A stretch of DNA of 64,000 nucleotides, from contig NC_087067.1 in assembly GCF_963678635.1 (NCBI RefSeq), positions 59,940,594 through 60,004,593 of the forward strand, given 5' to 3'. The stretch comes from Symsagittifera roscoffensis. Lineage: Eukaryota; Xenacoelomorpha; Acoela; Convolutidae. The notes under the pieces were generated by a model. That model saw nothing but the letters and a program-made list of their open reading frames with translations, had not been told where the DNA came from and ran no database searches. This document shows, one piece after another, positions 1 through 8,432 of the stretch (its first letter is position 1; every line of letters begins with the position of its first letter). A program made the translations under genes and the position numbers.

Positions 1-1533
1 TCGAAGTTGGCGGAAGATCCCAGGTACGGGAAGCCCTGTGGCAGCACCCAGTTGGCCAAAACCCTGGCAGTTTATGATAGAGCAGATCCAGCTGCTGCGA
101 GAGTAGTCATTGTGGCGGGATCGGACTTCGAAGGAACGTCTCCCAAGTTGTTCTGGCCGGAGACTTTGATATACTCTTTGCCAGGAGCTGAACTAAACCA
201 GATGTTAACTCTGGTGGTGGCAATAAAGTCGGAGATGCCCTGTGAGCCTGAGCTGCTATTGTTTGCAGGAATGAATGATCACCTGCACGCGATGGGACTT
301 CTTGAGCAGCTGAAGGGCAATGAAATTCCGACATTGAGGAAGATATGGGAAGCCATTCAGGCGTTGTTTGCAGCGATGAATGAAGTGCAGGAGAACGTTG
401 TCTCGAGATTTGGATCCAAGACGAAGGTGGTGTTTACCACATCCCCTGGATACGCGAATATGCCACCCGCCCTACAATTCGTGTACGCGGTCTTGATCCT
501 AATAGCAGAAGGGAATGAATGGCGGATTCTAATGGCAGCCCCCAATCGGGAGTTGGAGCCATCGAACCTGAGGCTTCGCAAGTCAGAATTGGCGGCGGCA
601 TGGGCGGACATATCTCATGCACTGAGGGGCTTTTATGGACTAGCCGACATCCTGATCGTGTTAGACGAGGTGCTCTTGCTAGAAATATCGAACTTTGCCA
701 GGCAACTTAAGTTCAGCCCAGTCATCGGGGACGATCACCCGGCGATAAGCCAATTGACGGCCAGCTTGTGGTTTCGGAGCATGGATGTGAAGATCACAAA
801 TTCCACCAGCAAGTCTAGAGGTCCTAGTAACGAGAGAAGAAATGTGGCCGAGACGGAAAAGCAATTAGAATCGATGAAATATCGCTTGACGCAAGAGAAT
901 GGCTGGTGGCCATTTTTGACACCAAGGCTAGAGAACGCCACGAATAAGACGAGGGAGGAAGCACCACCCCTCGTGAAACAAGTCTGGAGTTTTCTGGAGA
1001 AACAACTGGAGCTGGCCGAAGTAAGAGACATGACGGTGGCTAGATTTGTCTCGGCCGCCAATGAAGTGACGATTGGAGGGTTCTGGAGAGAGCACGCCAA
1101 GGGTGAGCTGAGGACTAGGAGGATTCATGAGATTCTCAAGTTCTTAAGTCCTTGCTGGGAGAAGGAATTCATGGCGGGAATGTTCGGCACCACGGCGACT
1201 ATCTTTGGAGCCTTCGTGCAGGAGATACTGGGCATGCCCATCAGCCTGCTCTTGGCTTTGTATCTGGTCTACCCCAGATACTTGTTCAACATGGGCCCAG
1301 CATACATGTTTAGTCGAGGAGTAGAAACACTTCGAATTGATGGGTATCTGGCACTATTACTCATGACCCATGGGGAATTGGTGTCGTTTCATCGATTGAT
1401 GGAATATGGAGAGCCTCTGTCTATGGGGAGAGTCCACTCGAGCATTGAAACAAGTGTCCTACAAGTGTGCCACAGGGTTGAAGACGTTGTTAGTGCAATA
1501 TCTCATGATGCAAAATCGGCACATGACGGGTGA
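1..1533 (+). CDS. ORF2 fragment: SGNH-like domain 2 and following region (element A)
   Basis: The frame is open from the first base, so it continues left of the window. The first 250 residues look like a divergent SGNH-hydrolase-type alpha/beta domain: a strand ending AGSD (about residue 38), a glycine-bearing segment near residue 60, a GMND block III-like motif (about 88-91) followed by HLH, and a late DDH motif. Element B has INDHLH and DDDH at the matching places (26176-27345). The nucleophile serine is not clearly placed, so activity is uncertain. The frame then runs through a helical region and is lost near 1455-1480, where homology with B moves to the overlapping frame starting at 1406. 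Function unknown. Confidence 0.6.
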   Translation, partial: SKLAEDPRYGKPCGSTQLAKTLAVYDRADPAAARVVIVAGSDFEGTSPKLFWPETLIYSLPGAELNQMLTLVVAIKSEMPCEPELLLFAGMNDHLHAMGLLEQLKGNEIPTLRKIWEAIQALFAAMNEVQENVVSRFGSKTKVVFTTSPGYANMPPALQFVYAVLILIAEGNEWRILMAAPNRELEPSNLRLRKSELAAAWADISHALRGFYGLADILIVLDEVLLLEISNFARQLKFSPVIGDDHPAISQLTASLWFRSMDVKITNSTSKSRGPSNERRNVAETEKQLESMKYRLTQENGWWPFLTPRLENATNKTREEAPPLVKQVWSFLEKQLELAEVRDMTVARFVSAANEVTIGGFWREHAKGELRTRRIHEILKFLSPCWEKEFMAGMFGTTATIFGAFVQEILGMPISLLLALYLVYPRYLFNMGPAYMFSRGVETLRIDGYLALLLMTHGELVSFHRLMEYGEPLSMGRVHSSIETSVLQVCHRVEDVVSAISHDAKSAHDG

Positions 1534-3136
1534 AGATGAGAATCCAACCTCGAGAGAAGAATGGAAGAAGATGAATAGAGGAATGCCTCTGTTGACGGAC
1601 CTATGCCTGGCAATGAGGTCGGACCCTATGGGGATAATCCGGGGTCTAGAGGAGGTGGTGACCTGCATTTATGGTCCAGCAGTGACGTACGCATTCCCAG
1701 ATCCCCTGGTGACAACGTATCGTCACTCTGTGACGCACTTAAGTCTTATCAGCATACTGGATGGGACGGCGCTCAATTGGTGTCAGCAGGAGGTGCTCAG
1801 AGCGCGAAGGAGCAACACGGTACTCTTTGGAAAAGTAAAAGATGCCGAGCTGATAGTGTACAACTTCAGGGGGCAAATGCAATGTAGAATGGGAGGCAAG
1901 CGAGAGGGCCCCATCGAAACGTATCCCAAGTTTTGGAACTTGAACCCGTTGACGGCAGACGGACGAGAGATCTTGAGGATTCCTGCTTGGAAGGAATGCT
2001 TTGCGCTGGTCAAGAGGGAGCTGGAGGCCATAATGGAGAAAGAGATCCTCCCAGCCACCATGCCTGAGTACCCGATAGTCAGGAGGATGACCTTGGGAAT
2101 GAACAGCCCCTTGGTAGTTCTCTCCATAATGGCGAGGATGACGACGGAGGAAATGCAGAAGTATTTCACTGATGGCTGGGACCCCCTGTTCATCGGCTAC
2201 ACGGCGGCGGTCTACTTCCATACTAGCGAGGCGAAGGTAAATTCGTGGACGACGCAAGCGAAAAAGATGAGAGGTTCGCAGCCCCCCGGATATGAGGTGC
2301 GAAAGGTCTTGAGAGCTCGTGAGCAGGAGGGACTTGAGAACATGCTACCCATATGGGATGATGGCAGGATGATCATGGTGGAGGGGCACGTCGCATTGGT
2401 GGACGACATGAAATTTGCAACGAGAAAGTACAGGGCACCCTATGGCTTAGAACAGGTGGAAACGAGACAGGAGGGAAAACAACTAGATGCAGCAGGTCAA
2501 CTGCACGTAGCCCTGACGGAATACAAGAAATTGGACCCTACGACACCATCACCACTGTCAGTGGACACGCCTGGAGACAAGAGGAGTGGACCCGTTGAGG
2601 ATCGGTTTAAAAGAATTCTCGAGAGAAGGAGACATGAGTCAGAAGAAGAGAGTATGGATGAAGCTCTCAGTGAAGCCGGTGAAGACATGGAAGTGGGGAA
2701 TACGCCTGAACCAGGGCCATCAGGGGAGGAGCTCACCACTCGAGAGCTGTTGAAAGACTTGAACGAGGAGAATTGGGCAGATACTGCCACCCCACCTCTG
2801 AATCCGTCCCCCCGGAAGAATCTGGAATTGCCATTGGCAAATGAGACCTTCAATATGGGGATGATACTCTTGAGCTCGGAGGAAAGGGAAAATAACACTT
2901 TCGAAGGGAACAGGGACATGTTTCTGGGGTCCCTGAAGGACGATGTTTGGCAGGAGTTCTTGGAAGAATTCAATCCAGAAGTGGGCAGCGAGACGACGCT
3001 GGACAAATTCAAGGAGGAACTGTGGGACACAGTCGTAAGATTTGGAGAACCGCTTCTGATAGGAACGGGCCTGGATGAGAAGGCGAGAAAAGAGCTGCTG
3101 AGCAAGCTGGTAGAGCTGATGAATTCAGAAGACTAG
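1406..3136 (+). CDS. ORF2 fragment: conserved helical region and acidic linker (element A)
   Basis: This carries on the preceding frame after a one-base shift; its apparent start is not a real start. The first 330 residues align with element B 27400-28250 (shared motifs GMPLLTDL.LAMR.DP, YGPAVT.AFPD, LNWC). The next 200 residues are acidic and low in complexity (ESEEESMDEALSEAGEDME), as expected of a disordered linker. The end matches B at LDK/LDR...EELW/EEVW. No known family recognised. The stop at 3134-3136 is probably another frameshift, because the frame at 3138 is open and continues the homology. Confidence 0.6.
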   Translation: MESLCLWGESTRALKQVSYKCATGLKTLLVQYLMMQNRHMTGEDENPTSREEWKKMNRGMPLLTDLCLAMRSDPMGIIRGLEEVVTCIYGPAVTYAFPDPLVTTYRHSVTHLSLISILDGTALNWCQQEVLRARRSNTVLFGKVKDAELIVYNFRGQMQCRMGGKREGPIETYPKFWNLNPLTADGREILRIPAWKECFALVKRELEAIMEKEILPATMPEYPIVRRMTLGMNSPLVVLSIMARMTTEEMQKYFTDGWDPLFIGYTAAVYFHTSEAKVNSWTTQAKKMRGSQPPGYEVRKVLRAREQEGLENMLPIWDDGRMIMVEGHVALVDDMKFATRKYRAPYGLEQVETRQEGKQLDAAGQLHVALTEYKKLDPTTPSPLSVDTPGDKRSGPVEDRFKRILERRRHESEEESMDEALSEAGEDMEVGNTPEPGPSGEELTTRELLKDLNEENWADTATPPLNPSPRKNLELPLANETFNMGMILLSSEERENNTFEGNRDMFLGSLKDDVWQEFLEEFNPEVGSETTLDKFKEELWDTVVRFGEPLLIGTGLDEKARKELLSKLVELMNSED

Positions 3137-3137
3137 A

Positions 3138-4118
3138 GAAGAAAGATGTGAGGACAGCTCTACTCTGAAACAAAAAACTGTAGATAAAATAGTTGATGAT
3201 ATAAAAAGTGATAAGGTTGGGACTAGTAATATGATTAAAAGTACTAATATCCTTAAGGCTCGAGCAGGGGGGAGACAAGAGTTGGAAGGATTGGAGGTAG
3301 ACAGAGAGGTCGAATCAGTGATGATAGCCACAACACCCTCAAGCAGAGATGTGAAGACTCGCAAGAGGAAGAGAGAAGTGGAGGGATTGGGTAGTCCTTC
3401 AGTGGATGCTGTTTCGGAAGGAAACTTGAGAGAGACGGCGCCCATGGTTTTGGCTCGATGCAAGACGGCGGCATACAAGAGCAGCTCGGAGCTCAGAAGA
3501 CCACTTGAAGTAGAGAGGGAAATAGAGGCTTCCACCAGTTCGACATCGGAGGAAGACTTCAAGCCTCAGAGGATAAACGTAAAGAGAGGTTCAACGAACG
3601 GACAGACATGGGAAGTGGATGTCGGCAAAGAATGGATCTCGAAGGCACACCAGGCCACGGGCAAGCAAGTGACGAGTGATCCATTGGAGAGGAACAAGAC
3701 GAGGAGCACCTCCCGGACGTGATGGGTGGCCCTCGAGACATTGAAGGAAATGGAGGACTGTTTGAAGAAGTTGGACAGTGGAGTAGCTCGCAAGCGACGC
3801 AATTGGGCCACCCAGCAAAAGGCCGAGGTTAATAAAATAGAAATGGCGAATCAGCTGAAGAGGTCCTGGCAGAACTTGTTGAAGGATCATTTTGAAGAGG
3901 CAATGAGGACATCCTCATCAGCACCACCATTAATGGCGAATCCCTTCGTTAGAACTGCAGGACAATTAATGTTCACCTGGAGTCTGGTGGGAATAGAGTT
4001 GGAGACATTGACCTCGTATGACAGGCTGAAGTTGGGAAGCAAAAAGCTAGATGTGTATCAAGCATTGATGCAACACGTGGCCAGGGACAATTCAGGCTTG
4101 AGCCTGGCTAGGAGGTAG
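3138..4118 (+). pseudogene. ORF2 fragment: basic/charged middle region (element A)
   Basis: This is one reading frame from 3138 to 4118, broken by a TGA at 3720-3722 with open sequence in the same frame on both sides. The protein is rich in K, R, E and S, with a basic cluster (KTRKRKREVE) that could be a nuclear-localisation-like patch. The second half contains a helical segment (KRSWQNLLKDHFEEAMRTS, then PFVRTAG) that matches B at 29880-29965 (VVLRYFEEEMRTAP, then VPYVRT). Function unknown. The placement of the break suggests a nonsense change, but I cannot prove a CGA-to-TGA event without an intact copy. Confidence 0.5.
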
Positions 4119-4133
4119 GATGCCACATGTTTC

Positions 4134-5486
4134 TTGAGATGGATAATGTCAATGATGTCTGATAGTACCATCTTGGCATGCCACCAGAGAGCAAGCGGAG
4201 GTAAAACCATGGAAAAAAGAGTCTCAACGATCATCTTGAACGTGTATCAGAGTACAGGAATAGAAAAGGAAGATGTTTACAGACTATCCCTAGAGAACCA
4301 CAGGAAGCTAGACGAGGTACGGAGGTTTTATAATAAGAAGTTCGAAGAAGAGCATGATGTTCACCGTAACCTGGCCTCGTCAGAGCAGTACTCGAGACTT
4401 AGCGAGAAGGGGGAATGCCAATACGTGTCGGGAGTGATGGGAATAGCTTACAATCCCTTCTTAGACTCAGAAACTGGAGGCGCTCACAGGAACCACGAGG
4501 TGGCGGAACTACTGAAGTTTTGGACAGAAAGAATAATGGAAGTAGAAACGGTAGAGAAAGAGGGGCCGAGCCTGGGCCTAATTCTTGAGAAAACACCAGA
4601 TGTGGTAAGCATACCGCGTTCGAACAAGAGAGTTGAAGTGAACATGGGCGATGGAAATGGCTTGTTAATTACGAACTTGGGAGTAGTATGGAAGCTATTA
4701 AGACCCTCCTGGTGTCCACATCCCCACGCGAGTCTGATCGAGGAAACCACCGAGCGAGTGAGGTTAGCACCAACGGAAGATGAAGATCTGGTAAAGTTGA
4801 GTGTGTTGCACAAGCTAATCTCACCTCAGACGCAGGAGTCAGGCGAAAAGACGAGCAAGCTCGGGTCAGCAAAGAAGATGGAGCCGGGTAGCTGTCTGGA
4901 TTCGACGTGTGGGAACGGAGAGCACACCTCCGATGGACGGTCATGTGTCAGAATACTGTCCTTTCAAAAAGAAGACCTGGTAACTTGGTTTGAAGACATC
5001 ACGGAAAGGGAGAAAAGTGAAGTGCAAATAGTAGCGGAGTGTTACGCGAGAACTACGGTGAACATAGCAACAGCTCTCGGATTCTTCTCGAGAATGTGTA
5101 GTCTGCAGTCACTGGAAAGACTAGAGTCTGAACACCATTTAGTGACGGCGTTGAGCGTAGAATCATGGCCTGGGGTGTTGCAGGTGACTCAAAAACACAT
5201 CCGGAGCTGGAAGGTTGGTCTCGAGGCGGAAATGGGGTTTCCCATGAGCGAAGCTTATGGCCTGCCATTGAACGCAAAATCCCTGATAGGGTCAATGATG
5301 GCCAACTTGTGCGGAAGCCACTACCCACTGCACATGGCGATGGTGGAAGCATCCAGCCAAAGAGTACTGGTGGACAAGGCCTTCTCAGTGCCCAAGTGTG
5401 TTAGGTTGGCTCGTACATCGCATCACTCGCACAAGTTGTTGAGAAAAATCAGAGGGACAGTACCAAATAACGACACGATGCGATAA
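4134..5486 (+). CDS. ORF2 fragment: conserved C-terminal region I, unknown fold (element A)
   Basis: This is in frame with the preceding fragment after a TAG at 4116-4118. It is the best-preserved copy of a region also present in B (30300-31430) and C (47880-49360). Conserved marks are YVSGV.G.AYNPFL, a WCPHPHASL motif, a Cys/His-rich stretch (GSCLDSTC..GEH...GRSC), a WPGVLQ..QKHI motif and VDKAFSV.KCVRLAR near the end. The Cys/His spacing suggests metal binding, but I recognise no family. The end at 5484-5486 follows a short direct repeat (acgacacgatgc at 5471 and again at 5488). C reads straight through here with about 40 extra residues, so A carries a small deletion or duplication. Confidence 0.6.
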   Translation: MRWIMSMMSDSTILACHQRASGGKTMEKRVSTIILNVYQSTGIEKEDVYRLSLENHRKLDEVRRFYNKKFEEEHDVHRNLASSEQYSRLSEKGECQYVSGVMGIAYNPFLDSETGGAHRNHEVAELLKFWTERIMEVETVEKEGPSLGLILEKTPDVVSIPRSNKRVEVNMGDGNGLLITNLGVVWKLLRPSWCPHPHASLIEETTERVRLAPTEDEDLVKLSVLHKLISPQTQESGEKTSKLGSAKKMEPGSCLDSTCGNGEHTSDGRSCVRILSFQKEDLVTWFEDITEREKSEVQIVAECYARTTVNIATALGFFSRMCSLQSLERLESEHHLVTALSVESWPGVLQVTQKHIRSWKVGLEAEMGFPMSEAYGLPLNAKSLIGSMMANLCGSHYPLHMAMVEASSQRVLVDKAFSVPKCVRLARTSHHSHKLLRKIRGTVPNNDTMR

Positions 5487-5493
5487 CGACACG

Positions 5494-6366
5494 ATGCATG
5501 AGAAAATGATAGAGCTTGAGCCTCTCTTGGAAGCCTCGGGGGAGCGTAACCTCAGGAGCATTGAGATCATCCATGGAGAATGCCCATGCCACTGTTTGGC
5601 ACAAACGGTGTGGTATCCAGATCACAAGAACCTTTGCCTGGTGTGGGATATGGAAGAGATTCGGTCAATCGGACTACCGGATCACCGGCAGAAGGTGACG
5701 CTCTTAGTAGTGAGTACGATGTTGGCTCTGAGATGGATAGAAGAGAATATAACGAAGTATCGGGAAGCAACGACGCCAACGGCTGAGTCAATATACGCGA
5801 TAGACTACAGCAGGAGACTCGAGTTGTTTGAGACTGCGTGCAAAGTATTCGCCATACCGACGGAAGTCAGACACATATGGAGCCGTTTGAGGTACTTTCC
5901 ATGGTTTCGGGCGACACTGACGTCTTGGTTGTACATGACAACGAAAGATCACATGAGAAAGCATCAAAAGGAATATCGACAGTTCCAGGCCGAGATTGGG
6001 CCAGAAGCTTTCAAGAGACCCCTGTTAACCCATCGAAATGCGATCACGACAGGATGGAAGAGAGTGGGTAAAATGTCTAGAGACAATACCAAAGCGAGGG
6101 AATCGATACTAGAGGAGGACCTGGCGAAGAACGTGAGCTTGAGCCTGCACAACTCCTTTTGTATGAACCGGGAATCTAGGGTGAAGGCACTACCCAACCA
6201 GGCAAAGAGGTTGCAGGGGCAAAGAGAATGGATGCGATCCTATGAACAGCCGAAGGCTTGGGAGGAAATCGTGATTAGCTCCGATGATGAAGAAGAACTG
6301 TTGAGACAGTTTGCCGTATCTAGTACTTCAGGGTGTGGCACCTCCAAGGCGAAGAGTGCGAGATGA
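5494..6366 (+). CDS. ORF2 fragment: conserved C-terminal region II with CPCHC motif (element A)
   Basis: This is the last part of ORF2 in A, 290 residues, shifted in frame from the previous piece. Near residues 28-35 it has HGECPCHCLAQT, matched by HDEFPCHCLLQT in B and HGECPCHCLAQT in C. Further conserved landmarks are EIRSIGLP, RWIEENITKY, FETACKVFAIP..VR..W, PWFRA..T.WLY and a LHNSFC.NRES motif near the end, followed by an acidic tail (SSDDEEEL). Strong conservation between subfamilies implies a former function. No homolog comes to mind. The stop at 6364-6366 is at about the same place as in B and C, so it is probably the true end of ORF2. Confidence 0.65.
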   Translation: MHEKMIELEPLLEASGERNLRSIEIIHGECPCHCLAQTVWYPDHKNLCLVWDMEEIRSIGLPDHRQKVTLLVVSTMLALRWIEENITKYREATTPTAESIYAIDYSRRLELFETACKVFAIPTEVRHIWSRLRYFPWFRATLTSWLYMTTKDHMRKHQKEYRQFQAEIGPEAFKRPLLTHRNAITTGWKRVGKMSRDNTKARESILEEDLAKNVSLSLHNSFCMNRESRVKALPNQAKRLQGQREWMRSYEQPKAWEEIVISSDDEEELLRQFAVSSTSGCGTSKAKSAR

Positions 6367-6794
6367 GTGGATGGTTCGAATGGATCTGGAGTCTTGAGTG
6401 GGAAGGGGAGCTTGAGTGTGGATCCGGGTGAAACTTGGATTCACGAAGAAGAAATTTTAACGAAACAGATTTTGTTATCAATATACTATATTCACTAGAT
6501 AAATCAAAATGTTGCATGACAATTTCCTGATTGAATGGGACAAAAGAAATTTTAAATAATTGGCTTGAAAAGCGAGAATTCATAGGTGCAGGTGTGTGCA
6601 GATTTTGATTGCTGTTTAGCGATAGTGTGAAAATTTTATATGGCTGTGAATTTTGGGGTGTAGATAAGCTTAAGTCTGCTGCAAACTTCTGTAAATGGCC
6701 ACTGGCACTGTACCTTGAGCAACACTCAGTTTTCTGGGACTCACTGGCAGACGACAGCACGCGATGAGGACATCGATCTTGAGTCCGGGGAGTA
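6367..6794 (+). other. 3' untranslated stretch and polypurine tract of element A
   Basis: There is no coding potential on either strand. The stretch ends with GTCCGGGGAGTA (6783-6794) directly before the LTR. The same purine-rich block precedes the 3' LTRs of B (33246-33257), C (50759-50770) and, on the minus strand, E (about 52557-52546, with TTCCGGGGAGTA). It is therefore the polypurine tract that primes plus-strand DNA synthesis. About 90% of this stretch is recognisable again at 50330-50770 in element C. Confidence 0.75.
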
Positions 6795-7702
6795 TGTGCC
6801 ATTCGGTCATATTTGGAAGTTTGACCTTGAGAAAAGCAAGAGCACTTAATTTTGGGGTGAAATTTAATTTTTCAAAAATTCGAATGGAGCCTGTCATGCA
6901 CGATTTTCTCGCGATAACTGAAAGTCAAAAAAGAGAAGTCAGAACAAGCGAGTGACAATCGCGGGAAAGTTGCAGGATAAATCAGTAGGAAATTGCTATT
7001 CGCAATTTCCGTCACAGTAATAATCTAGAGTAGAGCTGTCCCATTCGAAACAGAAAGAAGCGTATTCCCACGAACTGGATTATTGTGACTTGACTGGAGT
7101 ATTATTCTAAACTGGACTAGAGTGAACCTTCGGTGGAAAGGTGGACAGCTTGATTGTCCCAATGGTTCACGAGAAACTATAGTCTAGAGTACAAACTTGT
7201 TCTTGTTGTTAAAACTGACAAACATTAAACTCATTTTAGTTACATTATTTAATTCTCGAGTTAATTACCGACTGAAGTACTTCCCTTTCTTGAGCGTGCT
7301 ACAATGTGAGTACTAATTTAAATTTCTAGAGTGTGTTTTATAATTGTTATGTTGAGGTAAGGCGAGTCTTAGGTTGATCCATCTGAAATGGATCAAAGTT
7401 CCACTGTCTAATAAAAAGTAACTTAACGGATTGTTCCGACCCGGTTTTTAACGGCGTTCATGTATTTTGGGTATCTAGAGACCGAAGTATGATGACGTTC
7501 TTAATTCTAGAGTGGGGGGATATTTTAGTAGTAGCCTTTAAGCTGTAACGGGTCGTAGTCTCATGTCACAAACGAACCGAATTGGCTCCGACTGATTTGA
7601 GGTAGAAAAACACAAGAGATAGTGTCCCTGACTCTTGAGCCAATAGTTATAGGGCCTATTTTTCTTAAGCCTCATGTGTGACTGACGTAGACGAATGTTA
7701 CA
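6795..7702 (+). repeat. LTR of element A (A/C subfamily), 908 bp
   Basis: It begins TGTGCCATTCGGTC after the polypurine tract and ends AGACGAATGTTACA, with inverted ends (TGT...ACA). The same sequence recurs at 9183-9762 and 50771-51657. Inside is a perfect 9-bp hairpin (7374-7396, arms TTGATCCAT/ATGGATCAA), followed 14 bases later by AATAAA at 7410-7415, a likely polyadenylation signal. A leader with a primer-binding site follows it directly, so this LTR is at once the 3' LTR of A and the 5' LTR of another, truncated copy. Confidence 0.85.
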
Positions 7703-7713
7703 TAGTGTTTTTA

Positions 7714-7728
7714 TGGCGCTCCTGGGTG
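7714..7728 (+). promoter_or_regulatory. Primer-binding site (tRNA primer)
   Basis: TGGCGCTCCTGGGTG lies 12 nt after the LTR end. The same 15-mer lies 12 nt after the LTRs at 9762, 10968 and (minus strand) 59717, and with one change after 61776. It would pair with a tRNA ending CACCCAGGAGCGCCA. I cannot name the tRNA from the sequence alone. Confidence 0.7.
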
Positions 7729-8206
7729 TTTACGACATCAAGACTACGGAGTCGAACCCACTTGAGACAGCTTCGGGCTGAATGCCCATTCTAGAGTACC
7801 GGCGGTGCGGTTCGACAGGAACGTGCAAACCTTCCTGTTGTACCGTGATAGCTTTTTAAGAAAACTCGAGAAAACTTCCTGGTACGCTCTCCGAACGAGG
7901 CTTAGCTAACCGAGTAAAGGGGGGCAACTAGGGGGACAAAAACACGAGCAAAAAGACAAAAAGCAAAACAAAAACCAAAAAGAATAGAAAAAGGAACAAA
8001 AACCATAAAACGAAAAAAGACAGTGACTTTGACACCAGATTAGTTGGATCAAACCTTTATATTAATTAAATAGTATACCCATACTGTTTTACAAGTTCGA
8101 TCGTTTCGATCAACCTAGTAATTTAACCCAGTAACCTTAATAAAGAGCCCGAGTGTGGGGCGTTGTCAAGGGTTTTCAGATAGCTTGGAACTTAGCTGGA
8201 CAACAA

Positions 8207-8402
8207 GGAGACTTGACTGGAACAGGTGACCAGCCGAGTGGGAAAGTGGTTCAGGAGCACTTGAGCTGAACCAATAGGAGACTCGACTGGAAGAGGTGAC
8301 CGGCCGAGTGGGAAAGTGGTTCAGGAACACTTGAGCTGAACCAATAGGATACTGGACTGGAACAGGTGACCAGTCGAGTGGGAAAGCAGCCAAGAAGGAT
8401 TT
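8207..8402 (+). repeat. 70-bp tandem repeat in leader, about 2.8 copies
   Basis: Units start with GGAGACTTGACTGG at 8207, 8277 and 8347 (exactly 70 bp apart). Each contains AGGTGACC, GAGTGGGAAAG and, in the first two, GCTGAACCAATAGG. About 1.5 related units occur in C's leader at 34369-34480, so the array is a variable part of the A/C leader. Confidence 0.8.
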
Positions 8403-8432
8403 GGCAGATCTCGAGTTCGCAAGTTGGGAAGC

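Larger units (their letters stand above)
1..7702 (+). mobile_element. Element A: 3' part of giant Ty3/gypsy-like LTR retrotransposon
   Basis: Everything from the left edge to 7702 belongs to one element: a broken ORF2 (1-6366), a short 3' untranslated stretch, a polypurine tract and one LTR. The 5' half (LTR, gag, pol) lies outside the window. The ORF2 fragments align piece by piece with those of elements B and C downstream, which carry pol, so the identity rests on shared protein order rather than on pol seen here. Its LTR matches both LTRs of element C, so A and C are one subfamily and B another. Confidence 0.85.
7703..8432 (+). other. Leader of a truncated A/C-type copy
   Basis: Untranslated leader running on from the LTR at 6795-7702. 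It matches the leader of C in its two halves (9763-10045 and 34166 onward), including the A-rich tract at 7940-8030 and the block at 8033-8160. It ends abruptly at 8432, where unrelated repeat R2 begins. The gag expected downstream is absent, so this is the 5' stump of a deleted copy in tandem with A. Confidence 0.7.

Noticed and set aside
1406-1533. Programmed frameshift within ORF2 of A
   Set aside because: No slippery site, and B and C have their shifts at other positions; random decay is simpler.
2497-3105. 202-codon Ser-rich frame on the minus strand
   Set aside because: Lies opposite the acidic linker of ORF2; the composition is that expected from the antisense of Glu/Asp-rich codons.
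7714-7728. Naming the tRNA that primes reverse transcription
   Set aside because: The 15-mer implies a 3' end CACCCAGGAGCGCCA, which I cannot assign safely to one tRNA without the host tRNA set.
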